Of a stretch of 64,000 nucleotides of DNA, positions 1 through 11,575 are shown piece by piece. The notes below the pieces were generated by a model, which ran no database searches, was not told where the DNA came from, and saw only the letters and a list, made by a program, of their open reading frames with translations. A program made the translations under genes and the position numbers. Positions within the stretch are counted from its first letter, which is position 1. Each line of letters starts with the position of its first letter. The stretch covers positions 67,243,265 through 67,307,264 of the forward strand of contig CM042145.1 in the NCBI GenBank assembly GCA_023376005.1. Reading direction: 5' to 3'. The stretch comes from Doryteuthis pealeii. Its lineage: Eukaryota > Mollusca > Cephalopoda > Myopsida > Loliginidae.

Positions 1-510
1 ATACAACAAAAGGTACATGAATGAACCAAAATCTGTTGTTGAGAATGAAATGCATAAAATTCTCTGAGACTTTGAGATAAAGACGGCTCATCCCAGCCAG
101 GAGACCAGACCTAGTGCTGATTACAAAAAAAAAAAAAAAAAGAAAAAAAAGAGACGTGTCAACTGGTGGACTTTGAGGTTCGAGCAGACCGCAGGGTGAA
201 ACTGGAGGAAAATGAAAAGATGGATAAATACCTGGACCTTGCCAGAGAATTGAAAATGCTGTGGAATATGGGAGTGAAAGTGATACCAATTGTAGTTGGT
301 GCACTTGGAACGGTCCCAATAAACTTGGAAAAAAGACTGGAGGATCTAGAAATCAGCGGAAGAATTGAGACCATCCAGACTATTGTACTCCTGCAATCGG
401 CTAGAATACTCAGAAGAGACCTGGAGACCTGAGGAGACTTGTTGTCACTCAGCCTCCAGTGAAATATCATCAGCTAACGCTGAGAAAAAATCAAAAGGAG
501 GGGAAATAAT
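1..510 (+). mobile_element. LINE-A fragment: C-terminal end of a non-LTR reverse transcriptase plus 3' tail
   Basis: The plus strand encodes the last part of a LINE polyprotein in broken frames. The clearest block is at 166-432 and carries DKYLDLARELK, IPIVVGALGTVP and a final SARILRRDLET before the stop. Upstream, at about 30-125, another frame gives ENEMHKIL and DFEIKTAHPS, which precede this region in intact relatives. The two blocks are separated by an A-rich run (126-150) that destroys the frame. The 3' UTR (436-510) matches copies at 12840-12945 and 59082-59170, so these are one family. Such elements retrotranspose by target-primed reverse transcription. This copy is 5'-truncated at or before the window edge and cannot encode a working protein. 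I recognise the family from invertebrate LINE C-termini but cannot place it in a clade. Confidence 0.8.
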
Positions 511-945
511 AAATCATGTATCTAGCTGAAATCAGACAAAACATTCCAAAGACTATTCTTCAAATAAAACATAAGAATAAAACAAAACTAGATACGAAGT
601 AAATAAACAAATGCAAAAAGAACTACAACAACAAAGAGATAAACGACAATGATAAGAAGCTTCATGGCATGGTCTTGTTATCTTAAATCGAAGCCAGCAG
701 TCAACGTTCGATTGCAGGTAAAAGATTTACGGTTACTGATTTTCCTGGTGCGTAAGCTTAACTCTCCTCTGAAATTCACAGTAACATAATCTTTTTAACC
801 CAACATTTGCTCTTGTAATCAACTCAGTTTGGTTATTACCAACAAAGAAAAAAGAAGGCTTGTTGTGAATCGGCACTAAATAAGATACCTTAAAACTATT
901 TAAAAAAAACAGGAGTCTTCTACTCCCTTTAATATTACTACTTTA
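511..945. other. AT-rich stretch without recognisable gene
   Basis: Nothing coding or repetitive stands out between the LINE-A tail and the GAA array. Confidence 0.5.
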
Positions 946-986
946 GAAAAGAAGAAGAAGAAGAAGAAGAAGAAGAAGAAGAAGAA
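946..986 (+). repeat. (GAA)n microsatellite
   Basis: About 13 uninterrupted GAA units. Confidence 0.95.
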
Positions 987-1902
987 ATGTACAAAAATGA
1001 AAGCAACCAGGCAGCTTTTAAAGTTGTGTTTGTTGTAAACTTAATAGTAAGTAAAAGTAAAAATATAGTGTTTCTTTTTTACTGCGCATGCGTGCGTCCG
1101 TTTTCTGCCTTCGAGTCAAAGTGAAAACTTCTTACTACACAAAATGCATTTAAGGCCGTGTGTCTATTGGGCACATCCATCTAATTCTACATAAATACAT
1201 AAACACGTATGTGCGTGTGCGTGTGTTTGCGTATGCATGTATGCGTGTGCAAAGACTCTTGCGTATCATACCATAGGAATCTCTAAGGATAAATTTAAAC
1301 TGGAAAAAAACTTATCGGCAATTAATCAATGTTTGATTAACAAACAGAATTTGATAATGCTTCGATGTTTGTTCATGCCATCTTCAGAACATTCAAGACT
1401 AAATCGTTCATGTAACCAGTATAGTAATTACACATTCATTTGCTACAAGCAAAGTTTTAAGTGTCACTTCATCTCATATTCATGCATATTTGAAGTATAT
1501 TAAGGATTAGTGATAAAGTTGTTTTAGCCGGAACCCATGCATGACCTGAGGGTCATCATCTGATGATTTTTTTTTTTACCAACGGTTGTTTGAAATTAAT
1601 TATTAAAACTTCATTCTTTTTTAATTTAAAAATATCTCCAATGGTTTATCCAGGCATTTGAAAGAATTTATCATTTAAAAAAACCTCGCTACATATTTAT
1701 GCTTTTTAAAAATATTCCATCTTTATCAATGTTATCATAAATCGTGTAGTGCATATGATTCAGTTATGTAAACTATTTGTATGTCCGATAAACATTGGAC
1801 AAGGTCGACATCTAAAAATAAAAAAAATGTCTAAATTTAACTGGATGCGTCGTATACCGTCACCACTTCCTGAATATCCTAAGATATCCTTGGTAACCCT
1901 GA

Positions 1903-1904
<2 letters not shown>
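987..1904. other. AT-rich stretch without recognisable gene
   Basis: An 88-codon open frame at 1237-1503 has no recognisable domain, and its composition resembles the surrounding DNA. No other feature is visible. Confidence 0.5.

Positions 1905-1942
<38 letters not shown>
1905..1942 (+). repeat. (GT)n microsatellite
   Basis: 19 uninterrupted GT units. Confidence 0.95.
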
Positions 1943-1945
<3 letters not shown>

Positions 1946-2155
1946 TAAGCTACTGTTTCTGTCTGACTCATTGACATGATTCGGAGAATGAAGACATCAA
2001 CGATGCTTATTTTAACCGATAACTCTTCGATCAAAACAAACAAAGTGTTCATTAAAAACTGATATTATACATGGGTTGACGAGTGCAGTCCATCCTTTAA
2101 ATTACTCATATTATTCTAAAGATAGACAGAAAGACGTAGGAATAGACTCAGTTAA

Positions 2156-2264
2156 TAGATAGATACACAAATAGATAGATAGATAGATAGGGAAAAAGAC
2201 AGACAGGCAGTTAACACACATACATAAAACGACGGGAGATAGATAGATCGATCGATCGATGGAT
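2156..2264 (+). repeat. Degenerate GATA / GATC tetranucleotide repeats
   Basis: Runs of ATAG and GATC-type units (2170-2190 and 2238-2262), interrupted by non-repetitive bases. Confidence 0.8.
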
Positions 2265-2769
2265 TGATAAAAGTGCAAGGCACTATTGACTCGTACTCAG
2301 CAAAATAGATATCTGCATAAAAAGACTTGCAGAATGTTTGACAAATAGAATGTCTGTTTTAAACTTTCCTTGGAGCAGTGGTTAGCAAAGAATACTTTAC
2401 ACCACATCTAGTATTATGAACTCGTTTCCCAATCAACCGCAAGATTTTGGCCTTGTGCCACACTAACCCAAGCTCTGCAGATATTAAGCGGACTTCAAAC
2501 TCATTAGTCGACAGTCAGGCAAAAATATATACATATGCAGAAACCGAAAAAAATGATTGACTAACAGACTCAACAAAATGTCACATTCCACTTGGATGAC
2601 TTAGCAAACTCAAAAACATGCTTATATATTATTTAATTTATTTGTAAAGCAAATATTTAATTTATTTGTAATGCAAATTTGGAACATTTTGCGGTGCAAT
2701 ATGTACGTAATCATCAAGAGGTCAGACAAAGGAATGCTCAAACAAAACTATAAAAAGAAAACATTTGTA
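2265..2769. other. Unclassified sequence with a weak SINE-like patch
   Basis: Around 2440-2475 a block resembling CCTTGTGCCACA of the tRNA-derived SINE at 60247-60535 may be a SINE remnant. The rest is AT-rich with no gene. Confidence 0.3.
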
Positions 2770-2788
2770 CACACACACGCACACACAC

Positions 2789-2862
<74 letters not shown>
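2770..2862 (+). repeat. (CA)n followed by a long (TA)n microsatellite
   Basis: Imperfect CA units at 2770-2790 run into about 36 TA units. Confidence 0.95.
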
Positions 2863-2863
<1 letters not shown>

Positions 2864-3439
2864 CTAGCCTTAAATTTACATACGCTTCCCAATAAGAACG
2901 AATATCATTTATTTTTATTCGCACTCCTACTAAATGAATATTTTAAATAGCTAAAATATTTGAATTTATTTCGAGAAACCTAAGTATATATGATGACGTA
3001 ATTATTCAGTTTGAGTGTGCATGTGCACGCGTGTGTTTAGTATTTTTCTCATTATGATAGTTTAATATTTACTCAAAGTTTTATTGAAAAATGCACACTT
3101 CTTTTTTTTTCTTTTAAACTCTAACTAATTGTATTCGCGCCATTGCAATGCCTGCTACTTGAAATATCTTCCACTCCTTGCAAAAGACTCAGGACTAAGT
3201 TTTAAGAGAAAATGCACACACACACGCACGCACATGCAGGTGTTAAGCTAGTGAGTATTATATATGTACAATAAGGCATGCTTATTTTGGGGACATATTT
3301 GTCCACGTATAGGCAAAATAAAAGCGTAAAGTGATATAAGTATAAATAAAGTGGATGATACAAAGAACATTGAATTGCATTGAAATATGATGATAAAAAA
3401 CTTCAAAATTATAGGCTGCATTTATAGAAAGTTTAAACC

Positions 3440-3479
3440 GGGAAATATAAGAAAGAAAGAAAGAAAGAAAGAGAAAGAA

Positions 3480-3510
<31 letters not shown>

Positions 3511-3625
3511 GGAAACAATGTGAAAGATAAAAGTGAAAATAAATAAATAAATAAATAAAACAATGAAAGGAAGGAAAGAATGAAGGAAGGGAGGGAGGAG
3601 AGAATGAAAGAAGGAAGATAAGTAT
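3440..3625 (+). repeat. GAAA / AAAT / GGAA tetranucleotide repeat block
   Basis: Consecutive runs of GAAA, AAAT and GGAA-type units leave one strand almost free of pyrimidines. The long Phe/Ser/Leu open frames on the opposite strand are artefacts of this. Confidence 0.85.
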
Positions 3626-3959
3626 TATTATATAAATCAACAAGAATATTGTTTTAATTTTTAAAAAGTGCAATTAATTAAAAAAATGTTTTTTTTCAAC
3701 TCTTTTTCTCACTATGAAAGATGAATAAAGAAATAGATAAAGCGTAAGAGATGTCACAATAATTCCAATACAAACACGAGAAAAAAAAAAAAATAAAACA
3801 AATAAATAAATAAAAAACCACAACAACAACAAAAAACCCCAAAAAACAAACAAACAAAACAATTATCACAATGAACTGACCTGTTATATATTCCGTTAAG
3901 TATTTCGAAGGCGAACTTATCTAATAATAACAATGCTGGTATATGTTGTCAACAAACTC

Positions 3960-4340
3960 CTTTCTTGTATAGCGTCGTCGACGTCGTCGTAGATGTTGTT
4001 GTTGATGATGATGGTGGGGGTGGTAGTGTTGTTGTTTATGTAGTTGTGTTTGTTGTTGTTGTCGTCGTCGTTTTGGTGACAATAAAGTTGCAATGTGTCC
4101 AGCTTGTGGAATAAAATAACAGACGACATCTGGTCCCTTTCTAGACATTTGGTGACGGCTAGAGTCAAGCGAAAATCGCGAACAAGGCTAGTCTGTTCTT
4201 CACATGGTTCAGAGAGAGACAGAGATACAGAGAGCGGCAGTGACTTCTAATAATAACAGGGAGAGTAGTTGTAGTGATAATAGTTGTTATTATGGTGGTG
4301 TCGGTAGTAGTAGTAGTTGATTTGTTGTTGTTGTTGAAGT
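3960..4340 (+). repeat. Degenerate trinucleotide region (GTC, GTT, GAT, TAG)
   Basis: Two patches of imperfect triplets: GTCGTC and GTTGTT (3972-4080), then TAG and GTT units (4255-4340). No gene is evident; the Asn/Thr-rich minus-strand frames come from the repeats. Confidence 0.75.
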
Positions 4341-6160
4341 AGTAGCCGTCCTTTCAGGAAATGTTGAGGTCGTGGTGAGGGCTGTGGTAAGATGTAGAAT
4401 GAATATAGAGACGTTGCTGGATTAGGATATGAGTAGCCAAAATACTTTTGTAAATAGTATTAGTTGAAGTAGTTGCTGAAGAGAGTAGTGGTCGTAGTTT
4501 TCGTGGAGGTGGGGTGGATTTTGTGGTAAACTCGGTAGAAAACACAATGATCTTTGTTAAAACATAGTATATTCCGAGTGTTTTTTTGAGCTGACCCTAT
4601 GTTTCCTCCTAAGATCCTTTAAAAAGCTCTCCCCTTCTTTCTTTTTGATTTCTTTTCTTTTTTTTATATCGTCTTAGCTATATGTTTTTCGTAGAGCAAG
4701 ATTTGATTATTTGACATATGTCTGATGTACATGACAAGTATGGTCAGACCCAGACAATTTTCATATAAAAAACAAAGATGAAAAAACAACAAATGACCCC
4801 CCACTATAAATGCAATTGATGAAATATTAATACTAGAAAGATTATTGTTATATGCTAGTTCACAGTAGATTTTTTTTATACAAAGAAATGTCTACTGTTA
4901 TTATTCCAAAGTAAATATACGCATGTGACTTTGCTTAAAGTGATTCTTTTTTTTAATTTAAAAAAATTTTTTAATGGAATTGATAAAATAAATGAATAAG
5001 TTTCAGCTCATTACCAGAGACTGTAAAATCAAGTCTCTTTTAGAATTTAAAAAAGAAAATTGTAGGTAAAATATCCAAAGAATTGGCACCAAAGTTTCTT
5101 TGTTTTTTCTTTGTTCTTATGTCCTTTTTTTCCTGAAAGTATATAACGCCACACTTTCTTGATTTTCTTTGTTGTTCCAATTATTAACCAAACAGACTGT
5201 CGTTGTTATTCTACTGACGCATGGCAACAATCGTAGTTGTAGTAGTAATAATAACCTTCATAGTTCTCCATGTCAGCGCACATGCTTTCTTCGTGTTCAA
5301 TGCGTCTTTTCCGTCCCTTTGTTTTGAACGACGCATGAAACTTATATAATGTCAATTAGAACAGAATTTCTTTTTAAGTAAAAGAAAACAAAAGAAAAAT
5401 AAATAACAAAAAATATTTCCAATTTAAAAAAAAATCAAATTTAATAATTATTTTCTGTCCTTTGTTTGGTGATAATTAATGAAATATCGAGGTTTTTTTT
5501 TGTGTGTGTTTTTTTTAAAAAACGTATCTCTGTCTTCTCTTTTGATTTTTTTTTATGTGTTTCTTCTTTCTGTCTTTCTTTCTTTAAAAAAAAATCTTTT
5601 TTTTTTCTAATAAAAAAAAAAAAAAAAAAAATAATAATCAGTTAAGCATATGAGCGAGGGTAATGGCAAAATCCTTTACTCCGTCTCCTTTGTCTCTAGC
5701 TATTGCAGTGTTATCATCTCTCGCCGGTCATTACTTCTTTTTTATCCTGTTAAAGATGATTACGTGGAGTTATTCGCAAATACCAATTGTAATAATAGTG
5801 ATTGCAATTAATAAAGTAATAATAAAAGTGTATTAATATTAATAGATTAATTATAAATACTGCAACAACAATAATATCAATGCAAATATTATTTGATTTC
5901 TAGCATTATCATTATCATTATCAAAAAATGATGAAGAAAATGATGATGAGGATGAGGATGTTAATTAAAACTGTATTAATAATAATCGTAATATTTTCTT
6001 TTTTCTCCAGTTACTAAGCAGTGCTACGCACACAGGCCGTTTTCTACAACATGGTCGACGGACTGTTCTTTGCTGAACTACACGTGGGTTCATCACCGGC
6101 AAATGTTGTAGTGGAAAGTCATGTGTACATGTGTACGTGTGTGCGTGCGTCAGTGATAGA
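4341..6160. other. AT-rich intergenic DNA without recognisable gene
   Basis: Homopolymer A and T runs (for example 5585-5635), AAT/GAT triplets near 5780-5960 and no convincing coding or RNA signal. Confidence 0.5.
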
Positions 6161-6169
6161 GAGTGATTG

Positions 6170-8700
6170 AAAGGGAATCATAATGAATTAGAGAAAGAGA
6201 TTAGAAAGAACAGAGAGAAAGAGAAATAGATAGATAGATATATATAGAGAGGGAGGGAGATAGAGAGAGGGGTGAGAGTGAGAGAGTTTGGAGTGCACGT
6301 TTCGGTTAATTTAAAAAAGGAAACAAAGCGGAGTATGAGTGTGAACTTGAGTGTAAGTGAGTCTTTATTAAGGGACGGGGAGACAGAGACGATAAAATAA
6401 GTGTAAGTGAGGTTGTTTCTTTGGTGCGCGTGTTTTCGCTGTATATAGAGACAGAGAGAAAGGCACAGACAGATAGGGAGGATGGAGGGTGGGCATGTCT
6501 TTGAGGTGTGTGTGTGTGGGGGTGAAGGTCTCCTTGCTTGTTAGCTGCAATATACGCCTGGTTGTTAGTCTAGAATCAATAAAGGCCTGGAAAGAAAGAA
6601 GAAAGAAAAATGAAAGAAAAAATGGAAAGACAAAAATATAGATAGGAAATGCAGAAATAAAATAAAAAAAAGAAGAAAGAGAATAAAGGCAGAATATAAA
6701 AGAAAAAAGATTGAAAAAAAGACGAATATGAAAAAAACAATGAACAAGTGAGAAAATATTAAAAGAAACAAAGAAAGTAATTAAAGTCACAATATGAAAA
6801 GAGAGAATAAAAAAGAAGATTATGAAAAGAAAGGAAGAAAGAAAAAAGCAAGTTAGAAAAAAAAGGATATCAAAAGAAAGAAAGTGATAAAAGGCAAAAT
6901 ATGAAAAAAAAGATTTTTTACAAAGGGAATGACACGAAAAAGGGGGGAAAATAAGTATATTAAGAAAATGACCAAAGAAAGAAAGGCACAAATTGTATCA
7001 GCAGAAAAGAAAATGTTTCGATTTCAAATCTGTGAAAAATATATTTTGAAGAGAAATGAGTAGAAAGACAAAAAGAAAAAAAGAAACGAAACAAGAATAG
7101 AAAAATACAGACAAAGAAAAAAAGAACTTGATGTGGAAAGGAAACAGGAAAGAAATAGTAAAGATAATAATACAAATAAAAAAGCAGTAGATAAACAAAT
7201 AGATATAGAAATAAACAGAAATGTTAACAAAAACTAAAAAAATGAAAGAACGAAAGAAGTATAATAACAGTTTAGTAAAAGATTCAAGTAATAATTAAAC
7301 AGTAGGAAGGGAATAAACAAAGAAAAAGAAAACGAACAAAAAAAAGGGAGAGAGAAACAAATGAGAAAGTAAAAATAAAAGTAGCGAATAAATCGAAGGG
7401 AAAGTATTAGGAAAAGAAAGAAAGAAAAAAAAGAAAATAGTTTTAGACAAAGAGATGTACAAAAGAAAATAAGGATGAAGAGAAAGAAGAAGGGGCTTAT
7501 GAAACTAAAAGATAAAAAAAAACATAAGTAAATTTAGTAAAAAAAAAAAATTTAATACAAAAATAGTATAGAATAAATAATTTAAAAAGAGAATTATTAA
7601 ATTAAAAACAAAGAACCGAATAGAAACAATGAGTAAATGAAAGTAGGAATGTATGAAAGTAAACAACTAACAAAAAGAAGAAGAAGAAAAACAGAGTTAG
7701 AAAAAAGCAAGAAAAAGGAACGGATCAAAAATCCTTGATACATTCTTTTTAATATCAAAAAATGAAGAGCAAAAGAAAGTCAAATTATTAAAAAAAAGAG
7801 TAAAAAAATGAATATGAAAAGAAAGAATAGAAAAAGTGAGAAAATGGTGAATGTTTAAATGAATATAAAAAAAGAAGGAAAGAGATGAGAGATGGAATCA
7901 ATAAAAAATAAAAATAGAAAGAAAATAAATAAATACGTCTTGAGCATGAGGTATGAGAAAGAAAGAAAGAACGGATTAAGGACACTGAAAAAAAAAAAGA
8001 AAAAAAAGAGACTTAAACACCGAATAAATAAATAAAAGAAAGAAAGAAAGAAAGAAAGAAAGAAGTAACGACGTGGATAAAACATTAAATTGCTAAAAGA
8101 CAAAGAACGAAAATCAAAATCAAAACAGATCGAAAAAGAGGAAAATAAAGGAATTGTGAAAGAAGGGTTAAAATGCAGGAAACAAAGAAATATTTTGTAT
8201 CATTTGGATTATTCGGACTATTGAAATATTTTATTTTATATATTGAAATAAGTGACTGGATGATTTTTATTGGAAGGATTAAGCGAAAAAGGGAGACAGA
8301 ATACACACAAACATTCAAAAATAATAAAAGAAGATAATGACAATAATTAAAAGTGACAATATAAACAAACATAAAGGCACGAAAAGCGAAACAAAGGACG
8401 AGAAGAAACAAAGAAAAAAAATGAATAATAAAGATAAAAAAGAAAAAAGAAACAACACTGGGCCAAATAATAGATGGTGAGGTGCAGAAATAAATTAGGA
8501 AAGTTATTAATAAACAAAGACAGCAAAAAAGAATCTGTAAATAAACGAAGAAAGAAAGAAAGAAAGAAGTGGATGGGAATAAACAGTTGGAAACAGAGAT
8601 CCATCTGCAGCAAGAAACATTTAAAGGAGAGAGAAATAAGGATGCACTAATTAGGAAGTTAGAAGGGGATTGTGGACACAGATAGATGAATGGACAGTAA
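6170..8700 (+). repeat. Long purine-rich (A/G-skewed) tract
   Basis: For about 2.5 kb the plus strand is overwhelmingly A and G with scattered T and very few C, including GAAA, GAAAA and GAGA units. Several 60-218-codon minus-strand frames rich in Phe, Ser and Leu arise purely from this bias and carry no domain. It is probably an ancient, degenerate expansion of purine microsatellites. Confidence 0.85.
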
Positions 8701-9199
8701 CATTGTCCAGTGTCGCGAAAAGAGGCGAGACACGCTGACATGTGGGTGAGCGAACTGACTGACCGGTATTCACTTCCGGTGTGTTAATAACTTTCTCATT
8801 TTAGCACCGTTTGTTTAAAATTTTATTTATTTACTAATTTTTCTTTGTTGTTGGTGTTGGTAAGAGTAGAGTAAACAAGGAAAGATAAAACACGCAACGA
8901 CAGTGGGACTTAATAAAAGACAAAAAGAAAGAAAAGAAAGAAAAGAAAGGCTTGATTTAACAATATTGGAAGGAAAAAGCTCACACCATACTTCGCGGAA
9001 GCACGCATTCATACATACTACTGCGCATGCGTACAAACAAATGCACAAAGTCACACACGTGCGTAAGTATTCAAAATTACGACTATGAACATTCGATTAG
9101 AAATCGTAGTATGTAAGTAGGTATTTGCTTCTGCGGTACATATGTTAAAAAGGTGACTGAACTTGCGCTAAACCCCATGTTATTCATTTATTTAAGGCA

Positions 9200-9202
<3 letters not shown>

Positions 9203-9249
<47 letters not shown>
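9203..9249 (+). repeat. (TA)n microsatellite
   Basis: About 23 TA units. Confidence 0.95.
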
Positions 9250-9250
<1 letters not shown>

Positions 9251-9422
9251 CCATATAAACGTTTACATCATTGCATGTAGTTTATTCGTAGTCTTGGAAA
9301 ATATGTTATTTTCCACCCCCCGTAAATGCACTCACTTAGATACCTATGCATTCTACTTGACTCTCCGAGATGATTGATTGATTGATTGATTGATTTTAAC
9401 GGTATGTCAACACTCGTAGCGT

Positions 9423-9675
9423 ATTTATATTTTGCTTGAAGGCAATTATAAATGCATGTATCGCATAAAATTCGATAATTATAGAAAATAATCTTGACAA
9501 GTAAATCCCGCAAAGGATGGCTCGCTATGCAGAACACCGTACAGACTGTTTCGACTTTATTAAGTCTCTTCAGCGATGTATACTAACGACTCCCCTCCGA
9601 CAGGAATCGAAACCGGGACTTCACAGGCATAGTCAGAGACCATATCCGTTCGGCCGCCGGTACATAGCGAACAAT
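9423..9675 (-). mobile_element. SINE family 1 with tRNA-like head and hammerhead ribozyme (left, minus copy)
   Basis: Near-identical inverted copy of the element at 9786-10038. Read on the minus strand it starts beside the 110-bp spacer with a tRNA-like A box (GGCCGAACGG) and B box (GTTTCGATTCC), then a hammerhead fold, then an AT-rich tail containing CTTGTCAAGATTATTTTC. The frame MARYAEHRTDCF that appears in it is a by-product of an RNA element, not a protein gene. The high identity between arms suggests a recent inverted duplication or an insertion of one copy beside the other. Confidence 0.8.
9534..9579 (-). ncRNA. Hammerhead ribozyme, type I, minimal stem III
   Basis: Sequence identical to the plus copy at 9882-9927. 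Stem I is ACAUCG with CGGUGU, then core CUGAAGA, stem II GACUU-AAUA-AAGUC, GAAA, and a 2-bp stem III (AC/GU) ending in the cleavable triplet GUA. All invariant core bases are present. Confidence 0.85.
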
Positions 9676-9785
9676 CCCTGCGAAATTAACCTTGTCAATG
9701 ACACTATTACACGCCCCTGCATAGTAGGGAAGTGGACGTTTATTTAGTAAACAAACCCGGCCGTAAGCTCTTCGGCGAAGTGAAT
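9676..9785. other. Spacer between inverted SINE copies
   Basis: 110 bp of single-copy sequence at the centre of the inverted repeat. No gene is seen. Confidence 0.7.
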
Positions 9786-10038
9786 ATTGTTCGCTATGTA
9801 CCGGCGGCCGAACGGATATGGTCTCTGACTATGCCTGTGAAGTCCCGGTTTCGATTCCTGTCGGAGGGGAGTCGTTAGTATACATCGCTGAAGAGACTTA
9901 ATAAAGTCGAAACAGTCTGTACGGTGTTCTGCATAGCGAGCCATCCTTTGCAGGATTTACTTGTCAAGATTATTTTCTATAATTATCGAATTTTATGCGA
10001 TACCTGCATTTATAATTGCCTTCAAGCAAAATATAAAT
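9786..10038 (+). mobile_element. SINE family 1 with tRNA-like head and hammerhead ribozyme (right, plus copy)
   Basis: Order on the plus strand: tRNA-like A box (GGCCGAACGG near 9805), B box (GTTTCGATTCC, 9848-9858, about 40 bp later), a hammerhead fold (9882-9927) and an AT-rich tail. A third copy at 47252-47495 shares all of this. The box spacing fits an RNA polymerase III internal promoter, so a transcript would contain the ribozyme about 80 nt from its 5' end. There is no coding capacity; mobilisation would need a partner reverse transcriptase, which I cannot identify. Confidence 0.8.
9882..9927 (+). ncRNA. Hammerhead ribozyme, type I, minimal stem III
   Basis: Stem I (6 bp, one G-U) pairs 9882-9887 with 9922-9927. 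Core CUGAAGA is 9888-9894, and stem II is a perfect 5-bp helix with an AAUA loop (9895-9908). GAAA is 9909-9912, stem III is AC/GU with a five-base loop, and the predicted cleavage is after A9921 in triplet GUA. Every conserved core position of the hammerhead is intact. Very short stem III is known from hammerheads of Penelope-like elements and retrozymes. Confidence 0.85.
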
Positions 10039-10296
10039 AATTTATTCAACAATGCTTCTATAAAAACAAACATCCAAAAATCTTATTCACTCGTAGCGTA
10101 TTTCATGTCAAGAGGTTAGAGAATAATGTAAATTGTACGTTCATATTTACATTCTTAAAAGTGTTTAAGCATACGGTTATATGATGTCAAGTATTCCTAG
10201 TACAAAGAATCTGCACACAATTGTAGGGTTTCAATAATTCCTATCTAATACTTTTAAGTAAGTATTCCTATCTTATGATAGTCATTTATTTAGACA

Positions 10297-10600
10297 CAGT
10301 TATATGGTTAGTTGGTTGGTTGGGTGGCAGGTTGTTTGTTTTTTCTTTACGGCATGTCAACCCTTGTTGGGCTAGTTTATGTCGAAGAAGTTTTGTTTTA
10401 TACATTCTTGTTGGATATCAATGTTTTTTCAAACTCAACTTTTTTACACACATTTTAAACTATTTTTTAAAATTTAACCTATAGATGGGACAGTAACAGG
10501 TCGGATTTGAGTGAGCCTGAGAGTAATAGCGATGAAGGGGTACTCCACACTCCCCAGACCTCCAGAAATGGGACCTCACCATTAGATGCAGTTTAACGTT
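10297..10600 (-). mobile_element. R600 retroposon, truncated copy
   Basis: Aligns on the minus strand to the last ~300 bp of the ~600-bp retroposon seen complete at 25621-26217: GATGGTGAGGTTCCAG-like start, CCTGTTAGGGTCCCATC-like middle and the CAAAC/CAACC tail. The 5' half is missing. Confidence 0.7.
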
Positions 10601-11129
10601 GTTATATATACAAATAAAGATATCTCCCGATTCACAAAAATCACCAAATTCAATTCGCCCACACACCACAATGCTAACCGGATGTTGACAGACTCGGGGC
10701 TTTGATACAAATGAAGAAAACTCGTCTGTGCGCATAGGGTCGACGCACGCGCGAATCTTAAAAAATAATATAGCAAATAAATTGAGGATTTTCATTTTTT
10801 GGCCAATCTGTAACATTCCCGGTTAAAAGATAAAATGTTTAAGTTGATCAGAATCGGCAAGTAGAAAATGTATTAAAACCCGACTTTGAAAGACCGACAC
10901 AGCAGTTTTTTAGGGGACATTACAGAGACCACAGACACCCGAGTCGCTACAACAAGACAGTTGATTTCATTGACTCCCCTTCCATCTTCCTAAAGTGGCC
11001 AACTACCCGAAGCTCTTAGCTACAGCATCGCCGTCAAAATCGGCCTGACAAGGCGACATACGACGATATCTTACCAGCACCCTCACTTCTTACCCTCATG
11101 ACCTGATCAACCGACAAAATCTATCAACT

Positions 11130-11575
11130 ATCAACTATCATCAGCAACACATTAATACCAACATCACAACCGACTCGGCCATTAAACATCAGATTCTCTA
11201 TCCAAATTACTACCAACATCCTGACCACCAGCATAAGACTCTCTGCCCACATTACTACCAATATCCTGACCACGAGCACCAGATCCCCTGCGCACATTGT
11301 TACCCATAAATCATCACTGACTCGACCATCGAACATCATGCTTTCTGCCTACATTATTCCAACACTTAAACCGACTCGTCCACCGAGTATCAGACCCTCT
11401 GCATACATTATTACCCACACAACATCATAACATCCTGACCACCAAACATCAGATTTTCTGCCCACATTATAACTAACACCTGGACCACTAACATCAGGCT
11501 TTCTGCCTAAATCACCACCTTCACTACAACTGACTCGATCATCAAACACCAGACTTTCTTTTATATCATTTCCAA
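11130..11575 (+). repeat. Degenerate minisatellite, ~45-58 bp units
   Basis: At least eight units recur, each with a CATCAGA-type start, a pyrimidine-rich CTCTGCC block and an ACATTA.TACC block, beginning near 11184, 11231, 11275, 11331, 11385, 11442, 11487 and 11544. Unit lengths alternate between about 45 and 54-58 bp. On the minus strand the repeats give short open frames with recurring LVVRMLVV-like peptides, broken by stops. It is treated as a satellite, not a gene. Confidence 0.8.

Noticed and set aside
2671..2895. Open frames consisting largely of repeated Tyr-Ile or Thr-His, here and at 22590, 33396, 40937, 45627 and 55026
   Set aside because: They are translations of (TA)n or (CA)n microsatellites.
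6368..6991. 207-codon minus-strand open frame rich in Phe/Ser/Leu (and others to 8741, including 218 codons)
   Set aside because: It follows directly from the purine-rich opposite strand. There is no domain, no codon-use signal, and neighbouring frames look alike.
9517..9747. Protein beginning MARYAEHRTDCFDF, seen three times
   Set aside because: It is the antisense of a tRNA-like head and hammerhead in a SINE. Conservation is explained by RNA structure and recent copying.
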